From Diploptera punctata (lineage: Eukaryota; Arthropoda; Insecta; Blattodea; Blaberidae): a stretch of 64,000 nt of DNA. Made by a program: the position numbers and the translations under genes. The notes beneath the pieces are model-generated. The model saw only the letters and a list, made by a program, of their open reading frames with translations, was not told where the DNA came from and made no database searches. Location of the stretch: the NCBI GenBank assembly GCA_030220185.1, contig JASPKZ010010235.1, positions 1 to 64,000 of the forward strand, written 5' to 3'. This document shows, one piece after another, positions 21,486 through 33,070 of the stretch (position 1 is the stretch's first letter; every line of letters begins with the position of its first letter).

Positions 21486-21829
21486 TTAATTACACTAGTC
21501 TGCATGATATCAGATGACTGAAAACTGATATGTTGTATTAGTTCACTTTTTTATGCTGATTCCAGGACTGTTTTTAGTTTTCTTCTATCACGTAAGTTTT
21601 TTCGCAATGGAACTAATCGGTTTTCATATATTTATTGGTGAGAACATAATATGTGCCAGACGGTAATGAGTATTGTTGGAGGTAAATTTGTCAATTCAGG
21701 CCTCTAAGCCTTTAGTTTGGCACAACAGCTGCTGAGGTTGTTATTGGGTGACTTTGGAAGTGTTGTTCATATCAGACATTTGCATTATCAGTTCTGTTCT
21801 CATTTTATCTCTCTAGTGTGACTGCAAGT
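21486..21829. other. No recognisable gene
   Basis: AT-rich sequence upstream of the pseudogene at 21830. No promoter element is evident. Confidence 0.4.
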
Positions 21830-23490
21830 ATGGCAATGTATACACGCAGATGTGTGAACAATCCTAACATTTTCTTCTATATCTGTGGAAATTATACAAT
21901 GCTTAAGCAAAGAACGGATATTAACAAACTTTGTGAAAAAAGCTTACAATGCTTATTTTAAAGTGAAACTTGGTGACCAGATAAGTCCTGGGCGCTGAAC
22001 AAAGTTTGCCGCTATTGCGTTGAGAGGTTAAGATTGTGGACAAAAGGGAAGAAAACGTGCATGCCGTTTGCAATTCCTATGGTGTGGAGGGAGCCAAAAT
22101 ACCACCTTAATGGCTGTTACTCCTGTTTGCTTAAGGTTCAAGGGAGTAATTAAAAAAATAAGAACCAAATTGTATATCCCAAGCATGCGTTCAGCCATTA
22201 GACCAGTTCCACATGGAGAAGAGCTGCCTGTTCCTCTTCCTCCAGCTGTTTTAGAGAACCTGACAGAATATAATGTTGAAAGTGAACTTGATGCAATCAC
22301 TGACGACGATACTGATGATATATATCAGCATTAAGATGGATTTACTCCACAACGGTTTTCTCAAAGTGGCCTTAATAATCTAGTTCTTGATTTGCCAAAG
22401 GAATCTGCAGAACTACTTGGCCCACGGCTTAAAAGTAAGAATCTTCTGGAACCAGGAACATATTACTCACGGTACAGACACAGAGAAAAAGAACTAGTCC
22501 CTTTATTCTCACAGAATGATTGCTTGGTTTACAGTAAAAACATTAGCGAGTTAATGTACTTGTATGACATTGAGCATGATTCGACTCAGTGGACACTTTT
22601 TATAGATTCATCAAAGAGGAGTTTCAAAGGTGTGTTACTGCATAATGGGAATGCGTATGGGTCCATTCCTATTCTCATTCAGTTCAGATGAAGGTGACAT
22701 TCGAGAACATGAAGTTGCTATTAACAAATATCCAGTATGAGGAATACAGGTGGCTAATCTACGGTGACTTTAATGTTATAGGAATACTATTAGGGTAACA
22801 ATCTGGTTTCACAAAAATGTCATTCTATCTATGTCAATTGGACTGTCGGGCAAAGCAAAAACATTGGAGTGTAATAGTTTGGCAAGAGCAGACAAACGTT
22901 GTGCCTGGAACTAAAAACATCCTGTATGAACCACTTGCAGACCCTCAAAAAGTCCTGCTTCCACCACCTACACATCAAATTGGGCTCGAGAAGTAGTTTT
23001 TAAGGGCTCTACCAAAGGATGGTCCTTTTTTCAAGTACCTTTGTAAGAAATTTCCGTCCATCACGTAAGAAAAATTGAAAGCTGGAATTTTTGTTGGCCC
23101 ACAAATAAATAAACTGAAGAAGGATGAATATTTTGAATAAACAATGAATAAGAGAGGAAAAGAAGCCTGGACCGCTTTCTGATCTATTCCTGAAAACTTT
23201 CTAGGCAATAACAAATATCCTAATTAGAAGGCAATTGTGGAAAATATGTTGGAAATTTTAAAAAATAATTGTAATATGAGTTTGAAAGGTCACTTTCTAT
23301 GTTTCCATATCGACCACTTCCCCGAAAATCTGGGATATTATAGTGAAGAGAAAGGTGAACGTTTTCACCAGGATATTGAAGAGATGGAGATGAGGTACCA
23401 GGGGACATGGAATGAAACTATTGTTGGGTGTTGATGAGAGGGACTAAAATGGAGGAACTTCAAGGAAGTCAAAAAAGAGAAGGTTTCAAA
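21830..23490 (+). pseudogene. Pseudogene of an uncharacterised arthropod repeat-borne protein family
   Basis: From ATG at 21830: TRRCVNNPNIFFYICGNYT, a short Cys-containing start, then KVKLGDQ, KVCRYCVERLRLWTKGKK and MPFAIPMVWREPKYHLNGCY, a Cys pair typical of the family. It continues SAIRPVPHGEELPVPLPP (22190-22250), KESAELLGPRLKSKNLLEPG, WTLFIDSSKRSFKGVLLHNG and, near the end, HFPENLGYYSEEKGERFHQD and EMRYQGTW (to 23430). The pieces lie in the right order in changing frames, with several stops. I recall this family as a multi-copy, unannotated protein in many arthropod genomes, probably carried by a DNA transposon. Function is unknown to me. No terminal repeats were located. Confidence 0.72.
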
Positions 23491-23958
23491 ATTAATGGAA
23501 CACCATTTATTTTCTATTTTGTTACAAGGTAGTCACAAAATTATTAGGGTAGTTCTCTACAGTATTTTTAACATTTATTTTTAACAAAAAATTATCTTGT
23601 GTGAATGAAGTTTGTATATATTTGTGCTTGTAGTAGCTAAAACGTGAAAATATAAATTCTTATTTTGTGCAAAAACCTGACGCGATGGACAAAAATGGAA
23701 TTTCTGGAATCACTGTAAACAATTGATCTAAAATCACCTACTTTAAATAAATCATCTGACAAAAAGTTTTAAAATGCAGACTCGTGTTATGGATAGAAAA
23801 CCTGAAAGAATAAAGCCAAAACGGATCCCACTTTGCAAATGAGCAGTAGGAATTACTGATCTACCACTATCACTTCCCCTACCTGCCCTTGCAGGAGCAG
23901 TTACTATATTATTAACAGACCGAAACTTAAATGAATCTTTTTTTTTACCCAGTTATAA
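23491..23958. other. No recognisable feature
   Basis: AT-rich sequence following the pseudogene. Near 23880 the short palindrome 'cctgcccttgcagg' is present; no function evident. Confidence 0.4.
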
Positions 23959-24112
23959 CGGGTTTAGCCGTTATTTATTCATCATCATCATCATCATCAC
24001 TTCAAGGTTTAGGCGATTCGCCTGTTTGGAATTCACATTGATTTCTTCCATTTCTTCCAAGGTCTTCCTATATCCCTTAATCCTTTTGATTTATAATGAT
24101 GTGCTATCTTGA
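23959..24112 (-). pseudogene. LINE C-terminal relic with GAT-rich tail
   Basis: Minus strand: [20 protein letters not shown], similar to the end of the LINE at 11690-12500, then '(gat)n' at 23980-24000. Nothing of the RT domain remains. Confidence 0.6.
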
Positions 24113-24199
24113 GAAATTGTTACTTATTGTGGCTACTAAAATTCCTTACGATGCTGGAGAAGCACGGTGCCATACTGGTCAAATCAAAAGAAAAAACGT

Positions 24200-24294
24200 C
24201 TTCTCTATGTGGACTCGAAACTAGTGCATGTCCCCTAGCTCAGCACCAAGGCAACATGCCTTAAACCGCTCGGCTATGGTGCGAGACATGTGAA
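24200..24294 (-). mobile_element. tRNA-like SINE head (Ser/Leu-like box A)
   Basis: Minus strand: 'tagccgagcggtttaaggc' followed about 50 bases later by 'gtttcgagtcc'. These match Pol III box A and box B. A shorter piece of the same head is at 52552-52590 (-). Confidence 0.6.
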
Positions 24295-24337
24295 TTTGCA
24301 CACTGTAACAATTTCATTACCAATAAGAGTATTTGAG

Positions 24338-24660
24338 AATGAAGTTCTTAGGAAAAGTTTTAGACCAAAGAGAGATGAACAGACAGGCGAATGGAGAAAA
24401 CTATATGATTATATGAATGGGAAACATTAGATCAGGATAGGGATGTATGGAGAGCTTACGTCCGCGTGACCGTGAACCTACGTGCCAATGAGTTAATTAT
24501 AATTAACACATTTATACTTACCTAAGTTTCGTATTTCATAACGTAAGAATACTAATTAACTAACAGGTATTCTCGACCTGGGAGTTGATGGTCGCACGGA
24601 CATAAGCTCTCCATAGAGCCTACATACTCATCTTCAATTAATATTTTTCAATCTTTCATG
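24338..24660. pseudogene. Two LINE family 1 fragments, opposite orientation
   Basis: 24338-24490 (+): 'accaaagagagatgaacaga' start of the C-terminal segment, then a deletion of about 200 bp, then DRDVWRAYVR. 24568-24660 (-): the same 3' end reversed ('cggacataagctctccata'). Both too short to encode anything. Confidence 0.75.
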
Positions 24661-24759
24661 GAACAACAGAAACTGGCATTTTAGAATGGCAATTAACCAT
24701 CAACAATTTTAAAACATTCTATCGTTGCAACGTTACAAACAATGAGACCTAATAATATA

Positions 24760-25496
24760 CAGGGCTATTCAGAAAGAAGGAACATATTTCAAACATTTAT
24801 TTCTTCCAAACTACAAAAAATAGAAACATAAATCCAACGTTCCTGAAAGAGAATCTTTCAAATTTCACTATTTTATGCATTCAATATGAGCACAATGTGT
24901 TACACAACAAATATCAAAACGGTGACTCATTTCTTGCCACACACGAATCAGCTGGTATTTAGTTATCAAATTTACAGCTTCAACAATTCGATGTCGCAGA
25001 TTTTCAGACCTAGTTAAAAACACGATCTTTACGTAACCCCACAAATAAAAATCACACAGGTTTAGGTCTGGTGACCTGGGTGGCCATCGGCGATTAAGTT
25101 GACCTTCTGCTCCTCCTCTTCCAATACAACGTTCTGAAATGGTGTTATTTAGGTAACCTAGGACGTGGTTAGGTAAATGAGGCGGGGCACCATCTTGCAT
25201 AAAGGTCATCTGAGCCATCTTCAAGTTGAGGAAATAACCAGTTTTCAAGTATGTTTAGATAGATTACTCATGTCACCGTTTTCTCCAAAAAAGAAGAAAG
25301 GCCCATAAACTTTGTTTACAGATATCGCACAAAAGACTATCTTCGGTGAATCTCTTTCACTTGCCGTGATCGGAACTTCAAACTTTTCTCTTTCCAGGAA
25401 CGTTGGAATTGTGTTTCTATTCTTTTTTTTTTTTTTTTTTTGCAGTTTCGAAGAAATAAATGTTTGAAGTCTGTTTCTTCTTTCTGAATAGCCCTG
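24760..25496 (-). mobile_element. Mariner-like element, internally deleted, both ends present
   Basis: Terminal inverted repeats start CAGGGCTATTCAGAAAGAAG on both sides and match for about 80 bp; TA flanks both (24758-24759 and 25497-25498). The minus strand carries the C-terminal half of a DDE transposase: FMQDGAPPHL (second catalytic D), YLNNTISERCIGRGGAEGQL, then WPPRSPDLNLCDFYLWGYVK (third D) and a HIECI end at 24870. Upstream, in another frame, are ASERDSPKIVFCAISVNKVY and GPFFFF. The HTH region and first D are gone, so this is a MITE-like deletion derivative. A poly-T/A of 18 lies in the left half of the 5' repeat. Confidence 0.92.
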
Positions 25497-25878
25497 TATT
25501 TTAACAAAGTTTTTAATATACCGTATAGAAAGTAATATTAGCAAGAGCCGAAAAGCTTGGGATAGCCTATAAATCAACAAAAAATGGTTACATATCTGGA
25601 ATGATGAATTAAAATAAATCATAAACAAAAAGAAAAAAAAAAGCATACCATATATACTGCAGTCAAGAGATATAGATATCATGTTAGCTATAAAAATGTC
25701 ACGACAGTCAAGAAGCTCACTAGAAAAATACGTAGAGCGGATTGGGACAAATTCGTTAAATCACTAGAAAGATGCGTTACAGGGCGTCAAAGAAGCGGAT
25801 TTAAGATTTTAAGAAATCTACGCATCGGAGTAAATGACCATTTAGGAATAAATACAATTACAACTAATGAATGAATGA

Positions 25879-25879
<1 letters not shown>

Positions 25880-25914
<35 letters not shown>

Positions 25915-25921
25915 TATAATA

Positions 25922-25970
<49 letters not shown>

Positions 25971-26011
25971 CATCGTCGTCATCATCATCGTCATCATAAC
26001 CTTTATAATCG

Positions 26012-26085
<74 letters not shown>
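25880..26085. repeat. (AAT)n/(ATT)n microsatellites
   Basis: AAT units at 25880-25920 turn into ATT units at 25921-25967, forming a palindrome; a second ATT run spans 26015-26083. Both are in the LINE relic. Confidence 0.95.
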
Positions 26086-26086
<1 letters not shown>

Positions 26087-26433
26087 TATAGTATACTACA
26101 AGTAGAAGAGGAAGAAGAAGAAATACGTTACAATGAACCGATATTAAACCCAAAAATTTAATAGCCCTAGAAAAGCTTAATAAAGTATTGGAGAAAACCA
26201 AAAAACCGAAAGATCCCAGGTACAGTTAATTTAAATTAAAGTTGTTTAAATATGGAATACTCATTCTAAAACAACACTTACTACAATTATTGATAACATA
26301 CGATAATCTAGATATCTAGAAGAATTCCTCAAGAATGGCAGACAGCCTTAGTTGTAAATAAACATAATAAGGCTCGAAAAATAAGTGTGTAAGAATAACA
26401 CAGGGATAGCACTATTATGCAACACATCTAAAT

Positions 26434-26444
26434 TTTATATATAT

Positions 26445-26476
<32 letters not shown>

Positions 26477-26484
26477 ATATATAT
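26434..26484. repeat. (AT)n microsatellite
   Basis: AT run with TATTATA interruptions. Confidence 0.95.
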
Positions 26485-27375
26485 AACAGATTCAATCATT
26501 ATGCTGAAACATTATTACATGAAGAACAATGTGGATTTCGAATAGGCAGAAGCACAGTTGACGCAATATTTATATTAAACCAAGATTATTGTGTAAATAA
26601 GAGAATTTAACTTCTCGACATTCTTATTATACACACTTTGAAAAAGCGTATGATAATATTAACCGTAATAAATTGTGGCAAAATTTAGAAGAAGAAGAGA
26701 TGCCAAATACATTAATTATCAAAGTCTTATAATAATTCAAAAATAAAAATTAGAAATTCAAAGGATAAAGTCTAAGAGGAAATATTAGTGAATAAAGGGG
26801 TGAGACAAGGCTGTGGCCTCTCATCAGTATTATTTAATGTGTACATTAATAAAATAATAAAGACTCATACAATTATATTTCGATAATGAAAAACAGATTT
26901 TCAGAAATGAAAAACTACAAACGCTTCTGTATACAAACGATTTAGTACTATTTGCAACATCAGAGGAAGAATATTACAAATGGAAGTACAATAATTAAAT
27001 AATATAGCCAAACGGCTGGATATGAAAATTTCTTCTCAAAAAAAAAAATCTATGGGTATGTATGAAAAACATGAATAGTTCAAATAGAATTAGATGGAAA
27101 AATCATATAAGATGTTTCTGAATTTAATTACTTCGGTCACCTAATATCTGATATAAGAAATGACACAGAAATAAATTTACAGATATTCAGTGAACTTAAT
27201 GGAGTCTTAAAAATAGATGTTGGTGAACAAATGTCAACTGCAATCAAATTGAGATTAGGCTACACAATTAACTGCAAAATCAGGACTGAAATATAGCAGC
27301 GAAAATTGAATTCTAAATTGTAAAATTATATCAAAATTACAAGCGCCACAGATGCTATTTTTACAAGACAAGCAA

Positions 27376-27935
27376 GACTCGTGAATTTATCTAGAGGATT
27401 TGGAAATCAAGAGTGGCATTTGTTAGGAATATTATAACTAATAAAATTAAGCTGTTTACTCAAAAAACACTATTTAAATATAGTTATTTTAAAATATTTA
27501 TATATTTTGAAAATAAATCAGAAATGTGTGGTTATGTTTCTTTTGTTCATCCACTGCAACTTGATCATATTATTTATTGCCAAATAGGATCTCAATATTG
27601 TAAGAATGTACCTTAGTGTAGAAAAAATTAAACAAATCAAACTGTATATTATAACCAACATTATAGATTATTATTTTTTTATTATTGAACACACAATTAT
27701 CAAATGTGTAGTTCGAAGGAATCTGTTCATTATTTGCTATATTCAGTGGATTTGTTGGAGAGTCAGTCACTGCAAAGTAATGATCTGACCTGTTCAGAAC
27801 ATTAAAAAGGAAAAGCTTTTTTTATCACAAAAGCAGAAGGTGGTAAAGGGAATTCGTTTAAGAGCGAGGTGAAATACGACTCATTGAAACGTGATTGGTC
27901 ATTGACTCCCATTTGGGGCATGAGTTAAATAGTCA
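27376..27935 (-). mobile_element. Hairpin-ended repeat, copy 2
   Basis: Minus-strand start TGACTATTTAACTCATGCC at 27935. The 3' side retains one hairpin stem ('ggaaatcaagagtggca', 27401-27417) but the outer stem is lost at the junction near 27376. It interrupts the LINE relic at 25690-28110. Confidence 0.65.
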
Positions 27936-28138
27936 ACGCTTACAAGAGTCCAAAGAATGGACCCAATCTCGCTTTCCTAAATTAGCGTTGCCATATCAAC
28001 AAAGGACTTCGAGATAAAGGAAAACCAAAATTAAGATGGACTGTTCAAGCACATCTTGAGATCCCATGGGAACAGGTTCAAACGACCTAAACCTAAATTA
28101 GTCCACGAAGATCGTGATTTATTATTTGCAATAAGTTA

Positions 28139-28546
28139 TCGGCCGCGGTAGACTAGTGGTTATGCTCCTTGCATCTGGTCCCAAGGGTCGCGGGTTCAAA
28201 CCCGGCCGGGGTCGATGGATTTTTTAGGACGGAAAAATCCAAGGAGCAAGTCCTCCGGGAGGGACTTTAAGCCGTGGGTCCCGAGTCTGAAGATTTCAGG
28301 CTCGTAAAAATCCTAAGCCTGAACGAAAAGGCCTGTAAGCAAATTTACCGAATGTTCCCGTCCTAATACTACCTTGGTTTCCTAGATGTCAGTATGTGCG
28401 GAACGCTGACCATGTACCACTCAAAATGACAACTATACGAAATAAGTGTAACTAAATTAGTATGGTTCAAATTCTTCCCTGTAGGGGGAGAGTGCCTAAA
28501 TCTCTGTAAAGGGAAAACATAGGCTACAATACAATACAATATATAT
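28139..28546 (+). mobile_element. SINE family D, full length
   Basis: Head: 'agactagtggttatgctcc' (box A region) and 'gggttcaaacccgg' (box B). The body includes 'ggagcaagtcctccggga', and the element ends in an (ACAAT)n tail at about 28530-28546. Other copies: 48728-48950, 59700-60040, and 3' bodies at 15090-15495 and 49255-49400. Confidence 0.87.
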
Positions 28547-29079
28547 TATCTTTTTTCAACTACTTTTTTTAAATATCATTTTCATGATGTGGAGGCAGTG
28601 GAAGTAAAACAATGAAAAACTGTCGTGACATTCCTTTCGCTGACGTTGAATGATTTAATTACGTGTCGTAAAGTCCTTGGGTGGGTCGAAGTTAGTCCAG
28701 GTCGTGCACAGTGAGATTCCGTGTTTAGACATCGTCCATTTCACCTGGGCGGCGGCATTTAAACTTGGGGAAACATTGATTCAGTTTCACGCCTCAATTA
28801 TCACATTTGAAAGGCTTCTCTCTTCCCTCAACTAAACATATTGTTCTTAAATAATTATTTTCCTGAGAGATTCATTTAGCTCTTCTATTTATTAATCTTT
28901 CTTGTAAAAAGCCTACTACATCTGCTTATCTTACGATACAGAGTGATCCAACTTTTTTTAAATTTACAGTGTGCTCATTTTCATTGTAAAAATATTGAAT
29001 TATTTCAATTATAAACTTATTTAAGGATTTAACAATCAAAATAAAGCGTGCATTTGATTTGTATTCATTCTCCGTCGTT
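28547..29079. other. No recognisable feature
   Basis: AT-rich spacer; nothing identified. Confidence 0.45.
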
Positions 29080-29710
29080 ACGACCACGTGTCTCCTTCAT
29101 TTCAGGCATTATTATGGCTACATCTAAATGATAGAAGAACTTTACATTCACTTGTTTTACTATTCCAAATTCTACACACAAATTTACCAAGTTATTTATC
29201 AACGCGTTTTCAAAATGTATCGGCTCATTACAAATTAGGAACAAGATCACAAGACTCTTATTTACTTCTTATTCCATAGCACAGGGCATATATATACTCT
29301 GAATCTTACACAATATATATGACTAGAGCATGGAACTCACTTCTCAGTCATGTCAGGGATTGTCGATCACTATCATTATTTAAATCCAAATTAACTGATA
29401 TCTTAAGTTCCACACAATGGAAACATTAACTGTATAACAATTATATTCAGCTTATTGCATATAACTATAAATGTACATCTAGGAAGATTTGTCTACTTAA
29501 TTTTATTTTATTCCATGTTTTGTTAGTGTTAGTTAATATTAGACCACATCCCCATTGTCTTTTGTTTAGTGTATATTTTAATAATACTTTCTGTACGATA
29601 GTGCGTTTTGTCGTACTTACAGCAATGGCGACCATGATTGAAAGTTCAACTTCCTACATTTCGGGGTCGCCAACCTAAATAAATATACTATAATAAAATA
29701 ACTATACTGT
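29080..29710 (+). pseudogene. LINE family 3, 3' end and 3' UTR
   Basis: Encodes RRTLHSLVLLFQILHTNLPS, YLSTRFQNVSAHYKLGTRSQ and then TRAWNSLLSHVRDCRSLSLF, the C-terminus of a CR1/jockey-group ORF2, followed by a 3' UTR of about 280 bp with 'gtcgccaacctaaataaata' near its end. Parts of the UTR recur at 36845-36960 and 53265-53490; a larger inverted copy is at 35390-36160. Confidence 0.75.
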
Positions 29711-29726
29711 AATATTATATATCAAG

Positions 29727-30120
29727 ATGAATTCTGAGTCCTACACTGAGGAGCTTTTGGAGTCCGAATTGATACGAATGTATGAGGAATTTGGCGAAGA
29801 TCTAATTTTTCAGCAAGATAATGCTTCCATTCACGTGTCTGCGAAATCAAAGGAGTACTTCAGGAAGAAAGAAATACCACTTTTGACGTGACCAGCCAGA
29901 AGTCCTGATTTAACCCGATTTAGAACTTATGGGGGATCCTAGCAAGGCGTGTGTATTGCAATGGAAGGCAGTTTGGGACAGTGACTGAGCTTTAAAACTG
30001 CTATTCGGGAAGAGTGGGCTTGAATCTCAGTGGAAGAAATAAACACCCTCATCAAGTCAATGCCAAAGAGAATCTTCCAAGTAATTAACAACAATGGAGG
30101 TTCAACTAAATTTTCGAACT
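29727..30120 (+). pseudogene. Tc1-like transposase, C-terminal half
   Basis: Starts MNSESYTEELLESELI and continues FGEDLIFQQDNASIHVSAKS, with the second catalytic D in QQDNASIH. After a stop it reads PARSPDL (third-acidic-residue region), LWG in another frame, and then EEINTLIKSMPKRIFQVI and GGSTKF, the usual Tc1 C-terminus. The N-terminal HTHs and terminal repeats are not seen. At least two frameshifts and two stops. Confidence 0.85.
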
Positions 30121-30608
30121 CTGTTGTAAACTTTGTGCTCAGTCTTTTTGGTTTAATCTGTGAAATACACAAAGTGCCTTTTTAATTAATTTCACCCATA
30201 TGTGAGAGTGGTTTCAGTTTTCATGTACTTTTTTGGACGGAAATGGATAATTAATTTTGACATTATTCGTGTGTGTTTTATACTCAATCACCTCCTAAGT
30301 TAAGATAGAAAAATGCCAAAGAAAGAGTAAATAAACTTGTGTTCACACTTCTAACAAGTGCCTTTATACCAATTTCCTCCACTGTACATACATGTTTTCC
30401 TTGCGGTCCGGAACATGTAAATAACTGGCAGGATAAATTATTATTTCGCCAATTTAGGGTTACGAGATTACATTGCCAATCACAGCACTGAATTGAATAA
30501 GACTGTGGCGGTTTTGTTAGAATTGACACTTACTATAAACAAGTCCTAAACAGTAAAATTGGCATTACTTCAATAACTGATTCATTTATGGACTTCTGTT
30601 TACAGGGA
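30121..30608. other. No recognisable gene
   Basis: Likely remaining 3' flank of the Tc1 relic; no terminal repeat could be defined. Confidence 0.4.
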
Positions 30609-30775
30609 CTATATGAACATAATAATATCCAGGAAGAAATAAATAAAAGAATACAACATCCTAAAAAAAAGTATTTAAATTCAAAATATCCGACACGTGA
30701 AACAAAAACCAGATTGTATAGAACACTAAATAATACCCGTCTAAAGAAATGCAAATTGATGTGTTCTTATGTCGA
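30609..30775 (+). pseudogene. LINE RT thumb fragment
   Basis: EEINKRIQHPKKKYLNSKYP, then RETKTRLYRTLNN, matches the segment EEI..RI..GN...(N..L)KSK..SR..K.RLY.TLI.P found after the RT palm in insect LINEs. Joined to the inverted Helitron at about 30780. Confidence 0.55.
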
Positions 30776-30779
30776 GCAG

Positions 30780-31892
30780 AAAGACAAAAATTAATGCGTT
30801 TTTATGTTTAGTTGAATAAGTATAAGAAAAATTTATATATAATTCTTTTTTGATACCCCCCGTGCTGATTACCCTGCGTTTCTGAGAATCTATTTATCCC
30901 ATATTCTTGGCATAAATGAGCTGAAGCAGCCGAAAATCTGTGTGTGTTTATGTTTAGTTGAATAAATCAAAGCCAAAAATTTATATCGTAATTCTTTTTA
31001 GAACCGCCGTTGTGTGATTACTCGTCGTTGCTCGGAAATCTACTTATCCCTAGTCTTCTTGGTATAAATGAGCCTGAAAACCGAAAATGAATGTTTTGTT
31101 AGGTTTTAGTTGAAATGAGTAAGAGAAAAAATAATCATACATTTATATCGTAATTATTTTTAGATACTCCGGCTAAATTTGGTCCTTTGCCCCGGGAATC
31201 TCTCCTTATCATGATCTTAGTTGGCATAAATGAGCTGAAAGACGAAAATTGTGTTTTTATGCGTAGTTGAATAAGTAAAAGGAAAAAATTTATATCGTAA
31301 TTATTTTATATATACCCCGTGTTGATTAGGCCTATCCGTCGTTTCCCGGGAATATACTTTTCCCGATCTTTTGCATAAATGAGCAGAAAAAGAAAATTAA
31401 TGTGTTTTTATGTTCAGTTGAATAGGTAAAGGGAAACATGATTATAAATGTAGGCCCTGTATTGTAATCATTTTAAGATATCTCGTGCTGATTACCCGGC
31501 GTTGCCCGGCAATCTACTTATCGCGATCTTCTTGGCAAAGACAAAAATGGTTATTGTGAATTACCCGTAAAATATAAACATTGCTGTCGCGGACTTTTTT
31601 GTAGTGTTTTTTTTTTTTTTAGATATTCAATTCTGTGTACATTAATTTGTTATGGTTTAGGCTGTGTAAAGCCATTTAAGAGCCCAAAAAATCTACTTTT
31701 ACGAAGGCTGATTTTTAAGGGTGCAGGAGTTGAGTATAATAACTCTCTTATAGCCTATAACCATCCCGGAAAACTACTGAACATTTTGCAAAAATCCCCA
31801 CAATCGGATGAACGGTATGGCAGCGCATTAAATACCGGTACGAAGAAACAAGCATATATATATATATATTATATATATATATATATATTAGA
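30780..31892 (-). mobile_element. Helitron, inverted, with about five 3' cassettes
   Basis: On the minus strand it starts A|TCTAATATATATATATATA at 31892 and carries 'cataccgttcatccgattg' at about 31800 and 'gaattgaatatctaaaaaaa' as in the Helitron at 7337. The 3' half is a tandem series of about 150-165 bp units (roughly 30795-31550), each containing 'gtagattcccgggcaacgcc' or a decayed form. The 3' CTRR end was not found, so that side is truncated or diverged. Confidence 0.7.
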
Positions 31893-32352
31893 TATCACCG
31901 GCCATAAGGCCATAATGAGTTGGACTTATCTCGAAGCGAGAAAAAATTAAACGCCAAAGGTATCATATATGATACTAAAGGATTCAGAAGGCTAAATTTT
32001 TCAGTTCAGCCTTTAAACATTTAAAACACGTAAAAGAGTATTTAATTAATTTGGTTGTAAATTATTTTACTTCCTTTTTCCGAAGAAGAAATACAAGTTT
32101 CATGGAAGTCAGTTGACTTGCAGTCTCTTCTAATTAGCTCACGCATTGTATTAACCTATTTTTTTTTCTTTTTGACTTATTTCGTTTGAAAGTGGCTAAA
32201 GGCAATAACGAGCTCTTCTTAGAAACAATAAATAACACCTTAACTTCACAGAAACTCTACTTTTTGTATTTTAATTAATTGTTGTGGAATTGATGTGACC
32301 TAATTATTATTTGAAAGAACAGGGCGAAATACTCAACATAATTCGCTCTTCA

Positions 32353-32356
<4 letters not shown>
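31893..32356. other. No recognisable feature
   Basis: AT-rich spacer between two Helitron-like elements. Confidence 0.45.
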
Positions 32357-32402
<46 letters not shown>

Positions 32403-33019
32403 TCTGTACCTGTGTTTGTCACTAAACTCCTCCTAAACGACTCAATCGATTTTGATGATACTTTTTGTGAGTGTCTGATTGTGTTCCTCGATGGTTCAAT
32501 TTCACAATTGCATCCCTTCTAAAACTATTAGGTAGCCTATAGGAGTTCAGCTGAAGTAAAACTTTAAAAATTGCTCTAATGGTCACATTTTTCAAAGTTT
32601 CACAACGAAACTCAATATATCGTATTAAAATAAACCGAGGTAGGTATTAACCAAAAATGAGTGAAATCCGAAATTAAAAACTGCCTGAACGACCGAACCG
32701 ATTTTGATGATTTTTTTTTTTTGAGTGGATCCTTGGATGATTTGGATTCACAATTCGACTCGGTAGATGGCACTGCGATCGGGTTACAGGATTTTTTATG
32801 TCAGATATGTAATCAACTGCATTACCGACATATTCCGCTCGACAACAATGCAATGTCATCATGCACGCTTCTTGAACCACAACAGATGACAGTGAGGAGT
32901 TTTCTTGCGAACTTATTAATTCATACATTTTATGGTAAAAAAGTAACTTACAATTTTATCGTCCGGTCATGACACGAGAATTGAACATTCGGGCAGGACA
33001 ACGTCTGCCGGGTCCACTA

Positions 33020-33020
<1 letters not shown>
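32357..33020 (+). mobile_element. Helitron-like element, second family
   Basis: The 3' end 'acgtctgccgggtccactag' followed by T fits CTAG|T. The 5' region has 'ttttctgtacctgtgtttgt' and 'gactcaatcgattttgatga', a start common to many arthropod Helitrons, repeated diverged at 32690-32710. The exact 5' TC is hidden in the (AT)n at 32357-32396. The 103-codon frame at 32661 has no known motif. Confidence 0.65.
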
Positions 33021-33025
<5 letters not shown>

Positions 33026-33059
<34 letters not shown>

Positions 33060-33070
33060 GTGTGTGTGTG
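33026..33070. repeat. (AT)n and (GT)n microsatellites
   Basis: AT run to about 33056 followed by a short GT run, immediately after the Helitron end. Confidence 0.95.

Larger units (their letters stand above)
25690..28110 (+). pseudogene. Non-LTR retrotransposon ORF2 relic, split by a hairpin-ended repeat
   Basis: Pieces in order: WDKFVKSLERCVTGRQRSGF (linker before the RT, about 25740), the finger region near 26180-26390, EEQCGFRIGRSTVDAIFILN (26540), KGVRQGCGLSSVLFNVYINK (26797), then LLYTNDLVLFATSEEE, where YADD has become YTND and the first catalytic Asp is lost. The 3' part stops near 27355 and resumes at about 27950 with NGPNLAFLN and 'gagatcccatgggaacagg', matching the separate copy at 37490-37860. 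Between them is the repeat at 27376-27935. Two ATT arrays and an AT run lie inside. Many stops. Confidence 0.83.

Noticed and set aside
22028..22300. Minus-strand 90-codon ORF
   Set aside because: Antisense shadow of the pseudogene whose motifs lie on the plus strand.
25880..26085. AAT-to-ATT transition as a cruciform or CRISPR-like array
   Set aside because: Simple microsatellite; no spacer structure.
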